Positions 1 through 11,747 of a stretch of 64,000 nt of DNA are shown here, piece by piece. The notes under the pieces are model-generated. The model ran no database searches. It worked only from the letters and a program-made list of their open reading frames with translations, and was not told the DNA's origin. How positions within the stretch are numbered: the first letter of the stretch is position 1; the number at the start of each line of letters is the position of its first letter. The DNA comes from Chimonanthus salicifolius (taxonomy: Eukaryota; Streptophyta; Magnoliopsida; Laurales; Calycanthaceae): positions 31,292,869-31,356,868 of the forward strand of contig CM023533.1 of the NCBI GenBank assembly GCA_013350335.1, given 5' to 3'. Position numbers and translations under genes: made by a program.

Positions 1-70
1 CTTTCAAAATAAAAAAAATGTGTACTTCTATTACCCTTTTGTGTTCTAATCATATGGGATTTTTGGATAG

Positions 71-3000
71 GTGGAAGAAGAGGAAGAACCAAAAGAGGGT
101 GAAGAACCTAAACCGGAGGTGATCAGCTGCTTTAGACTTTCTCTTACCATTATTAATGAATGCATATATTTTTTGAAGGGATATTAATTAAGATAGTTAA
201 GCTGACTTTGTTTTTGCTTTCCTTTGATGTAGGGTGAAAAGAAGAAAAAGAAGACTGTGACAGAAAAATATTGGGACTGGGAACTAGCAAATGAAACAAA
301 GCCTATCTGGGTATGTTTGAATTTCATGTCATTTCATGTTCAGTATAAGTTTGTGAGACGCCACTTGCCTTAGATTCATTTGCACCGAATGATGTAGAGG
401 GGCTGCAGGATGATGGAATTTGCCATATATGAGTTTGCTGTACTAGTCACTGATCAGTTCTTATGTCTGTGCAGATGCGCAACACAAAAGAAGTGGAGAA
501 AGATGAATATCATGAGTTCTATAAGAAAACATTCAATGAATTCTTGGACCCTCTTGCTTACACCCATTTTACTACAGAGGTATGTATTGAAATTGTTGTC
601 TAATCACCTTTTTTTATCTTTTTTTTTCTGGAAGGTAAAGGATGTGTTCAAGAACTTGTCAACTCAATTAATGATAAAAGATGTTGGCTCAACCATTTTT
701 CGTTTTCATAAAATGCATGCATTTACCATTTTTATAAAAATCTCAAAAACATCATCTAGTAGATGATTTGATCAATTCAAAGGAATTCAAATTCTTTTAA
801 CCTTTCTGCAAAGATATGGAAAACTATTTGACCTTTTTTGCATTTTTTTGCAATATATTAATTTTCTTATTATTTATTTATTTCTTATTGATTGATTAGT
901 TTTTCAATAGTTGTAGCATTTGTTTTATGAACTTCAAAATGGCAAAAGTTTTATTGAAGAGTAAATCTCTCTTCCATATAAGGAATCTCCAGGACGTACA
1001 TTCTGTACTAAATCTTTAAAGAGTGAACTTTTGAAGATGCAGCATTAAACAATCATTTGTGAGGTGAGCATTGCTCAATTCTTTACTTTGGCTGAACAGG
1101 GTGAGGTGGAATTCAGGAGTGTCCTCTACATACCTGGAATGGGACCTCTTAACAACGAGGATGTTGTAAACCCCAAGACAAAGAACATACGTCTGTATGT
1201 TAAGCGGGTTTTCATTTCAGATGATTTTGATGGTGAACTGGTAAGTTTATCTCATAATAACATTTTTTAAATGAATTTCAGCAACATTGGAGTTTCTTGA
1301 GTTTTTTCAATGGTATTTAGTTTCTTAAGTATTATTGAGATGATAAATGTCTTTTATAGGGTTAACGTGGCACTGTTGATTTTGATGTTCCATTTGCAGT
1401 TCCCCCGGTACTTGAGCTTTGTTAAAGGTGTAGTTGACTCGAACGACCTTCCTCTTAATGTTTCCCGAGAAATTCTTCAAGAGAGTCGAATTGTAAGAAG
1501 TTGTCTGCAGTTTCATATGTTAACAGGCTTTCTAGAATTCCTTCACATGAAGAACTATAAATATTTTTTATTTGTTTGTACCTTTCATTACATTTCTGTT
1601 TTCATAACATTGACAGGTAAGAATTATGCGAAAGAGGCTTGTCAGGAAAACATTTGACATGATTCAAGAGATGTCTGAAAGTGAAAATAAAGAGGTTTGG
1701 AGTGATTCTCTGATCTTTGGGTTAAAGATAGATCTGGTTGTCAAGATTTGTCCAGTGTAGAAGTGGGAATGTGTACTTTTCTGTTTGTGTTGGGTGTGTT
1801 TTTGGGCAATGAAATTGAGATGGCTGACTGGTCTGTTTTTCTCACGATTTTTCTGTCTGAAAATCAACATTTTCTGCATTTGGATGGATGAAAGATATAC
1901 CAGTAAACCATATTTGGCTCTTAACCTCACCACCTGAATGAAATATGTGATGATTTGTTCTTCCAAATTATTCAGATTTCTTTTTTCTTTAATAAAATCA
2001 TTCAGGTTTCTTTTGATTCAGAATTGTGATTTGGTACATTCAGATGTGCCACATTTAAGCAGTAACAACTGAAGTTGATCAACTTTACAGGACTTCAAGA
2101 AATTTTGGGAGAACTTTGGGAAGTTTCTCAAGCTGGGTTGCATTGAGGATTCAGCAAATCACAAGCGCATAACACCTCTATTACGGTTCTACTCCTCTAA
2201 AAGTGAGGAGGAGTTGATAAGCTTGGATGATTATGTCGAAAACATGGATGAGAAACAGAAGGCCATATATTACTTGGCGACTGACAGCCTGAAGAGTGCA
2301 AAAACTGCCCCATTCTTGGAGAAGCTGCTCCAAAAGGATATCGAAGTATGTAGACTTGGTGCCAGATGGAATTATTTTTGTCTGATTTATGTTGCTTGTT
2401 CTAACTTAATTTTCTCACTTTTAGGTTCTTTATCTGGTAGAAGCCCATTGATGAGGTTGCGATTCAGAACCTACAAACATACAAAGAAAAGAAATTTGTT
2501 GACATCAGCAAGGAAGATCTAGAGTTGGGTAAGTATTTCCCTTTATACGAGGAAGGTTGTACATCTGTGAAATATTGGTCTAAGAAGTTTCAGTCACCAT
2601 GTTTGAAAGATTTCTCCTGAATTACGTTGACATCTAGCCAAAACGACAAAAGTTCGTTATTACCATAACTTTTTTTAGAAAGCTTTCTTGAATACATCAT
2701 CTCCAGAATTTGACAAAAAATGCTTAAAATATGTAGTACAGGGTACATATAGACAGTTAATTGTTTTTTAGTTCCTACTGAACACCCAAAACATTAGTGG
2801 TGTTTACAAAGAGCCTATAGTCAGTCAAGTGTTATTTGGACAGTTAGATGTGAATCGTATCATGCAGCACCTCTTTAATTATTACATATTTTTCTGTAGA
2901 GTTCTCATTATTAGATATGTTTTTGGGTAGTTCATCTTTTGTTGCATCACTTTGCTTCACTTATTTCTGACCTGAGCCTATGTTAGGTGACTGAGGATGA

Positions 3001-5396
3001 GGTGAAAGAAAGAGAAAACAAGCAAGAATACAATCTTCTTTGCGATTGGATAAAGCAACAACTTGGGGACCAGGTAGCCAAAGTGCAAGTTTCGAAGCGC
3101 CTCAGCTCAGTCACCCTGTGTGCTTGTTTCTGGCAAGTTTGGATGGTCTGCTAACATGGAAAGGTAACGCACAATCTCAAGAAAATGAATGTCCATCTGT
3201 AGTCATGTACTCATGTGGGTGATTTATTTTGATCATTTATATTAGAAATGGGTACATCAACTCTTTTAGAAGGGATGGGTATATTGTGGTAAAATATCAT
3301 GACAAGTGTATATCTTGGGCATGCAAATGGGGTTGCCTTGTAACAGTATATATCAACCATATAGATTTTCATTTTGATTGCTTATTTAAGGAAGATATAA
3401 TTGTCATATCGCTACATGTTTTCGTGTTCATAGGCTCATGAAAGCACAGACACTTGGGGACACATCTAGCTTGGAGTTCATGCGAGGGCGGAGGATATTA
3501 GAGATTAACCCAGATCACCCCATCATTAAAGATCTTAATGTGAGTATCTTTATTGGTTCAATGTCCATGTGGTGTTAATCATGTCTCTTTATTGCCTTGT
3601 TGATGGTATGTGTGGAGAGATCCATGTTTCTCCCATGTGGTACAAGGATCTCTTCCCCCCACCCCCCAAACACCACCACCACCACCACCACCACCAAGTA
3701 GAATCTTCATTGCCTTCGTGATGGTACCTGTGGAGAGAGATCCATGTATCCCACGTGTGTATTATGATCTTTTTTACCTTTTATTTGTATGTATTATGAA
3801 AAAAAGTATATTAAAGTCATTCAAGCATATTTTACAAAGACCACTTCAAAGGAAAAAAAAGAGAGCATATTTTACAAAGTATCCTATATTGGGGTGCCTG
3901 ACATGGGTACTAATTGTCTGACATAATATGTTGAGGGCCCTGCCATTTTTATGTATATTTGAAATGAAAGTGTCTGGGTATCTTAGGCAAGCGATGTCAT
4001 AGGCTCATAATATGCTGTCTGGTATCTGTGGTGCAGTTATATGGATCAAGTGATTCAAATGAACATGGATTGTTACCAATGGAAGTTTCAGTGCATACAT
4101 ATTAGATAATCGAGTACTATGTACCACTTCAAATTTTTTATCTTTTATGAAGAGTAACCAACAATCAATTATTGACTGGCACCATTAGTGTCTTGATTAA
4201 CACATCCTCTTTAAGACCTGTATTTCATGTTATGTTATTCAAAAGTGATCCTAGAATGGTTGAAGTTTCCTACAGAGAGTTAGAACCATAGAATTTTCAC
4301 TGTTGTAGGGACATGGCATGTTCTTGAATAGAGAATCCCTGTATATATTGATTGTTTTTTGTATTTTTTGAAGGCCTGCATGCAAGAATGCTCCTGACAG
4401 CACTGAAGCTAAAAGAGCTGTTGACTTGTTGTATGACACAGCCTTGATCTCGAGTGGATTCACTGTAAGTCTATCAGCCCTACCTTACTACTTTCCCACA
4501 CTGGCAAACCCGACTCCAGTGAGATGCAAATTTTAACACCTATAACATGTGCCATCCTGGCCTGTGCAGCGCGCTACATCTTGTAAAGTAGTGGCCAAAA
4601 TACCACTGAAGATCTGATGTCATCTGGTAGGCCACTTGTTTATGCTGCATCTTGGATGTGACTGGCGTCGATTAGTTATAACCGTCCATTTGTTTTGTGT
4701 ATTTGGGCACCAAATGAATGGATATTCCATTTTTTAACACCTCTAAGGAGGTTGGGTCCCACATGATTGGATGGGATGGATAATGGATTTCATGGACGAA
4801 TTAAAATTTAATGGAAATGCTTTTATCTAATTATCACGTCTTTGTAAGATTTATCATGAAAAACTAATGGTCTCTAGCCATCAAATATTCAATGTCTAAA
4901 ATCATGAGGTGAAATGATCAGATGGGAATTTTTTGCCATTCTCTACATTCCAACTGAAGATATATGACCCACTTGAAATTTTAATAGTCTCCATAAAGAG
5001 GAAGATTTGAGAGTGATTTTTTTTTTTTGGGTTCACTCGAGTTTCATATATGATGGCTTCACCTAATGGACATTAACATCATGCTGCATTGGCATGTATG
5101 ATGAATTGAACAGACCATAAGCCAACATGTTTTAATAGATGCATTACTTCTACAGAGGATGCATTTTTATTTTTTTGCCTTTTAACATTTTTTTTCCTTA
5201 CATGGTGCAGCCTGATAGCCCAGCGGAGCTTGGTGGTAAAATATATGAAATGATGGCCATTGCCCTTGGAGGAAGATGGGGGAGGTTAGAATCTGAAGAA
5301 GACTCTGAAGCTGAGACTTCAGCTACTGAAGTATCTGAATCTGAGGTGGTTGAGCCATCTGAGGTGCGTGATGAGAACGACCCTTGGAAGGGTTAA
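71..5396 (+). CDS. HSP90C: Plastid-type HSP90 (HSP90C/HSP90.5), 5'-truncated by window, 12 exons, four apparent frameshifts
   Basis: ATP-dependent HSP90 chaperone, plastid class by family knowledge. The window holds the charged linker, middle domain and C-terminal dimerisation domain; the N-terminal ATPase domain lies upstream. Exons: 71-118, 233-310, 475-579, 1100-1240, 1400-1492, 1617-1694, 2091-2345, 2425-2528, 2987-3163, 3434-3539, 4374-4464, 5211-5396. Visible family motifs include [48 protein letters not shown] and [15 protein letters not shown]. The protein ends in an acidic tail finishing [12 protein letters not shown] recall a DPW-type ending for plastid HSP90C, which favours the plastid over the mitochondrial paralogue. 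Exons 1-7, 10 and 12 read cleanly. Exon 8 (104 nt, 103 expected), exon 9 (177 against 175) and exon 11 (91 against 90) carry one, two and one extra bases, near 2443, 2991, 3110 and 4375, each causing stops. It is either a recent pseudogene or a functional gene with sequence errors. Confidence 0.93.
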
Positions 5397-6048
5397 ATAT
5401 CCCTTTTTGGAGTGATACTAGAGTTGTAGGTTAAGTGGAAATGTGTCTGAGCTGAGGCCTGGTTTTGGAAATGGAAATCCTTATGGATTTTGGAAAGAGA
5501 GAATTGTAGGTTTTGCTTGGAGGAAGGAAGATGGTAAGGAATGGGTTATCTATTTTTGAGTGAGGTGAGGTCATACCAGTAACGGTAACATGGAAAAAGG
5601 ATTACGGTAAGAATAATTAAAACCATGAGTTCTGATGGAATGCCACCAAAAACTGAAGTAGCGTTTTCAAGAACTCATCATCATTATCAGATTAAATGCT
5701 CTTGTTTGTTTGGGCTTGGGCTTGGGCTTGGGATTTGGCTGTCGAGTAAACGTTCATCGAGGCTACTGACTAATAATAGCGTTTTTTATATTTTGATTAT
5801 TGATTTATTTCTCAAGTAGGTGCGTATGTCTTCTCAGTGATTTAAACTCAGATCATCATCTTATCGAATAAAAAAAAATTCAACTCTCAGGATGAATATT
5901 TGAAGAAAAACACAAATTTAATTCTCAAAAACTAGGACACAAAGAATGTCAAAATAGAGAGAAAATTATATTATTCGAATGGAGAAATTCAACTATTTTT
6001 CACTTTTGATAATAATCTTAATTTCAAAATTGCAGAGTATTGTGGTAA

Positions 6049-6401
6049 CATGGTGACAAATACCGTTCGGGATATTAACGGCAATTGGTAATAAAGGGAT
6101 ATTTTTAAATTCTTGGATTTTTATCGGGAATTTAAAGGGAAAATCTCGTGGAAATTATAATATTTAAAAAATAAAAAAAATAAAAAAAATTTATGAAATA
6201 AAAATGGTATACGGAATTTATCTGGAATTTCTCGGAAATTTATCAGGATATTATCGTGTTATTAAAATTTATTGCTTTTTTAAAGTGATTTTATCGGGAA
6301 TTTATCGTCGTGGCGATAAAAACGTGTTTTTAACGCGGTAATGGTATTTTGTCGATAAAAATGCAGTAAATTTAAAAATACTGCTTATATTTGTAACAAT
6401 G
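6049..6401. mobile_element. 353-bp non-autonomous DNA element with 14-bp TIRs and 7-bp target-site duplication
   Basis: The left end CATGGTGACAAATA and the reverse complement of the right end, CATTGTTACAAATA, match at 12 of 14 positions. GTGGTAA occurs directly outside both ends (6042-6048 and 6402-6408); one base further out the flanks differ (T against G). The interior is made of degenerate short words such as TTATCGGGAATTTATCG repeated on both strands, with no coding capacity. The TSD length fits a hAT-like element loosely; the superfamily is inference. Confidence 0.6.
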
Positions 6402-9050
6402 GTGGTAAGGACATATGAGGATAAATGTTAAGGCTTCTTTCTCATAAAGTTTAACGTATAACATTATCTATTAATAATAGATATATAATTTAAATTATTT
6501 ATCATTCAAATTAATGGGTTATAGGATTTGAATATCACTGTATTCATATCTTCATCTAAACAAAAACCGATGGTAACCGAAGTTTGAAGTTGGATAAAAA
6601 AATCTCATTTATTTTGGGTTGAATGTTTCGAAATTTTAAAATTTTGTATTATCCATTTAGATCTCTTTGTTTGGTGAAGACGAATGTGGTATCTATGGTA
6701 CTGTGGGAGAGTCAATGAACTTTTTCTACTCATAACATTCGTTGGACAATGTAGCTCTAGTGTTGGGCAATCAAATAGGTGTCCTTTTCCCTCATTTGGT
6801 GCTCTGTAAGAGTTGGTAGAATTTGCAGGTTCTCTCCTGATCTGATTTTATGCCGAATGCTTGGTTTTACCCATCAATTAGGACTAAGTTCGGGCAGGTC
6901 GGGTTGAGTTGTGTTTTAGTAAATTCAACTTAACTTCATTTGAAAAATGATTGAGCTTCGTCTCAACCCAACTTGAGCTGATAACTCGAATTGTACAACC
7001 TGCCTTGAATTCGGAAGGCAAGAAGAACTCATATGCAAGACCTTCTCATATTACAATTTGGTTAGGAGATACAGAATACATGGGATCAAAACGCTGCTGG
7101 CGAGGACTCTCATACAGAAGAACCTTCTCAAAGTAGGACCATTCTAACGTAATAAGCACGTAATATAGTTATTTTAATTTAAAATGCTCTTAATTCTAAA
7201 TTTAACTACCTATTTTTAGCTTAATATCAAAGGAATAAAATTTATTTAAAAATATTTTTTAAATTTAAGTGATTGGTCTTAGTCCTAAATTTGTAATATT
7301 GAGAGCTGGAGAGGACTGAATGTGGAAGGGGATTGAGAGCAAGACTATGGCTGAGATTCAAGGAGAGAGGGATCACAATCTCCGGTCATTGTGAATCAAA
7401 GATAGAGGGATAGTTGTTGCCAGTCAAAAGAGAGAAGACTAGGATCAGAAGCCAGAGAGATAATAGAGAGAAGTTCTCCCTGTCGAAGAAGGGAATACTA
7501 GGAGTCTAGGACCAGGAGCCTGAGAGAGAACATAAAAGATGTCACCATCGAGGGAGGGAAGAATGAGAACGGGAGCAAGAGTTAGAGAGAGATTTGGGGC
7601 TAGGGCAAAGATCTCTTCGATGAATAGTCGAACATAAAAAAGTTCCGTGGAACAAAGAATACTCGAAGACTAGGGTTGATCGGCTAAAACTTGAAGCTAT
7701 ATATATTGGCTTAAAATTAGAGTGGCGTCGGGTCAATTCGAGTCGATTTTAAAGAGCTGAGCCCTCGGTCCAACCGACTCTAAATTTAAAAATACATAAC
7801 TCTATTGATTAATTTCTGGAGTCAATACCTAGTTCAAGTTTCACCTCTATCATCAATCATGGAGCTTCACTTCTACTATGCACACTAGCCACATTACCAA
7901 TAGTCTGTGAGTTTTGAGTGAGAGGGAATAAGTTATCAAGAAACAATTCTATGGAATGATTAGAGTTGGACCATCAGTGTGTATTTGTTTTTTTTAAAAA
8001 GGATTAATAGTAAGTGTCATTCAAAAGGGGAAGAAATCCCAAAATATACAGAGAGAGTGGATCATAAGGGATGGCAAAACTTGATGAAGGGAGATACCAA
8101 GACACACCCAATCCAAATGCCAACATTGGAGAATTGGGCCTGTGAAAAGAATAAATAATAATAACTAAAATTAATGAAACAATAAATTATATTAAGGTTA
8201 TAAATTTAAAATTAAATTATGAATGAAATAAAGAGAAAAGTGATTGAAGTAAAAAAATAAAGATAAATATTTTTAATAGATTAAAATACAATAATTTTTT
8301 TTCTCAACAAAGGATCCTTCATTGATTTCAGAATTGATGAAAACCTAAAGACTGAAAAGAAGAATCAAGCACCGAAAGATGTAGACCGATTGTTTGAGTC
8401 GTCGGGTGCTTTGGTCTTCCTCTCAAAAGCCAACTTTAATCAACTCCTCAATCATACACTTTGGGAAAAAGGTGAAGAAGACTTCAAAAATGGTGACAAA
8501 ATAAAATAAAATAAAAGAACCCTAGTCCTCAGTTCATTTTCATTATTAAAAAAAGTAAATGACCCAACTCCACATGAATGTAAGTTTAAGTGGTTGTCTT
8601 TCACTTCAGAAAATGGATGACCAATATCTGAATACCGATATTTATACCTCTGGTCTAACGTATACAAACACTCAAGCTCTCTTTGCTCTGAGTCACTCGC
8701 ATCTCTATTGGAAGAAATGATTTGTTTTTAGCAGCTAAGTTCTGACCTTTTTTAACTAAGCTCATCAATGTTAGCTCTTCTTGTGTATTTACCATCAGAG
8801 GGAAATCACTTCCTATTGTGAAATGTCTTTAGTTGATTGGAAGAATGTGAAAGAATCTTTTAACAACTATAGCATAAGTGCAGCTATTAGATAAGTTAGT
8901 GCATTTATGACAAAATCTGATATTTTTTTTAACAATTAAATCTGATTCCATTGCAGAATCCTCCAGTAAGACATTGACACTGGTCAGCAAAATGGGTTTT
9001 TGAATCTCAGTTTGTCAGAACAAATAAAGTGTGAGGTACTAATCTCAAAG

Positions 9051-9170
9051 TGTTAGAAGTGAGTATCCAACTCAAGGGACTAGTCCAATAGATAGAGTGA
9101 GTAAATTTTTTTTTTAAGTCTCTAGACCTTTTCTTTCACAACCAATATGAGACTTGTTCGTAGTCCAACA
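9051..9170 (-). mobile_element. TRIM-like family 2, LTR copy a
   Basis: A 120-bp unit starting TGTTAGAAG and ending GTCCAACA, so with LTR-type TG...CA ends. It aligns with LTR-like units at 10629, 21869 and 51652. The following sequence to about 9300 resembles the short internal region of the 21654 copy, but the second LTR is decayed. Confidence 0.5.
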
Positions 9171-9337
9171 ATTTCCACTCGTACGAGCTCTGGATAAAAC
9201 GTCGCCAATTATCTCATCTGACTAGGGGATCCTTCAAGTCCACATACATTGGCCTAGGAGATATGACTATGTCTTATTCTGTTACGAGAGTCTTAGATAG
9301 ATAGTTGAAATGAACACATGACTCCATGGATAAATTA

Positions 9338-9455
9338 TCAACTCAAAATAAATTTAAATTGAACATATATAATTTATAAAGAATAGATAGATTTCTCAAC
9401 TCAAAATAAATTTAAATTGAGTACATATATAATTTATAAAAAATAGATAAATTTG
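9338..9455. repeat. 58-bp tandem duplication, two copies
   Basis: The unit starting TCAACTCAAAATAAATTT at 9338 recurs at 9396 with only a few substitutions and one small insertion. Both copies contain AATTTATAAA followed by an AATAGATA word. It is simple AT-rich local duplication without coding potential. Confidence 0.75.
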
Positions 9456-10628
9456 AAGGTTGATGAACTCAGGCAAAAAGTCAAATCAGATGAAATTTTT
9501 TCAACTTATATCAGAAATGCCATCAATGGAAGCACCTTGTCACGTGAAAAATGTATGGTACACGTGTATGGCCTGTATACAACCATCTCCAAAACCATCA
9601 TTTGAATTTTGATAGTAGTGGCATATTATCATTATCACCTCTAAATTCATTGCCCAGCATACATTGAAAGAGTGCAAATCCAAATCTTTCCTAGAAATCA
9701 TTATTTTTTTATTGAATTTGCTGCATGACCCACTGCATCACTAATAATAGTTACAAGGGTTATGGGTTAGACAATAAATTATAAATTAACCTTTCTAAAT
9801 TTTATCAATCATTTAATTTAAAATGATAATGTAGATTGTAAATGACCCAGAGTCATTAACACATAAATAACTAATTATATTAAATGAATCACAATGTTAA
9901 TACTATAAAACATTCAAAACCTTTCTTAGGACAATGGTGTAAGCACCACCATTATCTTGTTTATGTCTAAAAAATAATTTTCTCCACTATTTATCCATCA
10001 TAGTTGTCTAGTGGGAGTGGATTAGGAATCCAATTGATTTAGAAAGATGAATTGGATAAAAAGAAAGAGAAGAGAAAGGACAAAAAGCTGATCTCTGATA
10101 CGTGTGAATGTGTTAGTCTTTTACTAAGTTGGTTTCCCACTTACAAGGCAGAACTTGAGTCAAGCCTTCCATTATAAATGATTACCCTACTTGTTTTCCT
10201 TGTAATTGCTCTACAGAGTTTTAAATTAGACAAAACAATAAATTAATTATTCAAACTGTTGCTGTCCTAAATTAATATTTAGAATTTCCCAAAACTAATT
10301 AATCATTTAAACAATAGCAAAAAAAATTACTTGACAAAATGTCGGGAAATAAGCCAGATCACACCAAAATTTATGTGAAAATCCTCAAATGTGTAGAGGA
10401 AAAAATCACAGAGTAAATTCGAATTAATTCAGTATATCAAATCAAATAATACAATATTCTCATGTTTATATCTAAGGTGTGAGGTATTTAAGTTTCAAGG
10501 AGAAAATAATATTGTTCTGAGATACTTGAAATCAAACCTATCTCAAGTATGTCGAAGGAATGGCCAGATGCTAGAGGGTCGTCGAATTGATTATATGTGC
10601 CTTGGTAGATGGTGCCTTGAGACGGTTC

Positions 10629-10910
10629 TGTTGGGGCTGATTGCGAATGAGTCTCATATTGAAAGTGTAGAGAGACGTCAAGAGATTTATAAAAGATTTG
10701 AATCACTTCACTTAATGGGTTACCCTTTTGGATTGGATGTCGAGTCCTAACAAGAGGTATCTCGTATGGGTTTAAGAGATCACTTAGGCAGATAGTTGAC
10801 TAACCTCGTTCGATGGAAGATTGTTGGAGCTGACTCTAAACAAGTCTTACATTGAAAATGTAAAAGGTGATCAAGATATTAGGTTACTCTTTTGGATTGA
10901 ATACTAAATG
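10629..10910 (+). mobile_element. TRIM-like family 2, copy b (LTR - short internal - LTR)
   Basis: The first LTR, 10629-10752, runs TGTTGGGGCTGA to TCCTAACA. A diverged second LTR starts TGTTGGAGCTGA at 10822. The 69-bp internal part starts with AGAGGTATCTCG, a decayed version of the TGGTATCAG methionine-initiator tRNA primer-binding site seen in copy c. It has no coding capacity. An open frame crossing it (10526-10750) is accidental. Confidence 0.6.
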
Positions 10911-10969
10911 AGAATTCAGAGTCTCCCAAATGCTCCTTTCCTCTGCTCTGTTTGCAGATAAGGTAGCAG

Positions 10970-11185
10970 AGTTTTTCTTCTCATCCGTTCTGCTTTCTGG
11001 GCTGGTTTTCTTCCTCTCTCTCTCTCGGTCTCAGATCTGCTGTTCGACTCTCAGCCTGTCTCGGTTCTTTCTCATCTCTCTCCCAGTTTTTTTCTGGACT
11101 TGTCCTTTCTCTGCTCTCTGTTTTTTTCCTTCTAGGAACAGTACCCTTTCTTTCTTTCTTTCCTTTTTTTTTTTTTGCGTTTCCT
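10970..11185. repeat. Pyrimidine-rich low-complexity tract
   Basis: About 215 bases are dominated by C and T, with CTCTCTCTCTCT, a TTTC repeat and a T12-type run. An open frame of 107 codons through it is a composition artefact. Confidence 0.8.
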
Positions 11186-11672
11186 TATGTGGGCAGGACC
11201 CACAACACAAACATGAGATGCACTACCACCTCTTACAGAGGCATCCATTGTAAGTGGAGCACATTCTTGGATGGGATGTTATGAATGCTGTAAAAGAGGA
11301 AAGTGGTTTACTTTCATTTTAATTCAATTCATTTGGGTTTTTAATTAGAGTGGTCTTTAAAATTATAAAAAACTTAAAAGAGTATTTTTAATTTTTTTTT
11401 TTTTTTTTTAACATCTATGGGCCTTTTTATAGTCTTTTCAAAGAAAGTGGAAAGGTTAAGAGTGTAGAATTGAATGGAGATGGAGATGGATTGTCATTTG
11501 AAATGACATGAGCAACCAAAAGGTGTGAAATGGAAAATCTTTATCGTTTCTTTAGTGGCCACCGCTTACTTCATAGTTCATACAACCTTACGTGATTCAT
11601 GACCCATGCCACCAAATCGTCAGCTACATGTAAAAGTGGAACCCCAACTCTCCATGACTCCATCCCCACGTC

Positions 11673-11679
11673 TATATAT
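11673..11679 (+). promoter_or_regulatory. TATA box of the aspartyl protease gene
   Basis: TATATAT within CGTCTATATATGAG lies 69 bp upstream of the chosen ATG, putting the transcription start near 11705. The composition changes to a mixed leader right after it. Confidence 0.65.
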
Positions 11680-11747
11680 GAGAATTAGATAGAGCTCTAA
11701 GCTCATACTACAGAATACACATAAAATAATTTGTTGCATGTTCTTCA

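Larger units (their letters stand above)
5397..11671. other. Intergenic spacer without a convincing gene
   Basis: AT-rich spacer between the HSP90 stop and the protease promoter. It begins with the HSP90 3' UTR. It contains a palindrome-rich TIR element (6049-6401), a 58-bp tandem duplication, two members of a TRIM-like family and a pyrimidine-rich tract, each listed separately. No open reading frame here shows a recognisable domain. The stretches 6402-9040 and 11186-11670 hold nothing I recognise. Confidence 0.7.

Noticed and set aside
3654..3694. Coding proline repeat (CACCACC tract)
   Set aside because: It lies within HSP90 intron 10, between conserved exons ending 3539 and starting 4374.
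10930..11253. 107-residue Ser/Phe/Leu-rich open frame
   Set aside because: It is the translation of a pyrimidine-rich low-complexity tract.
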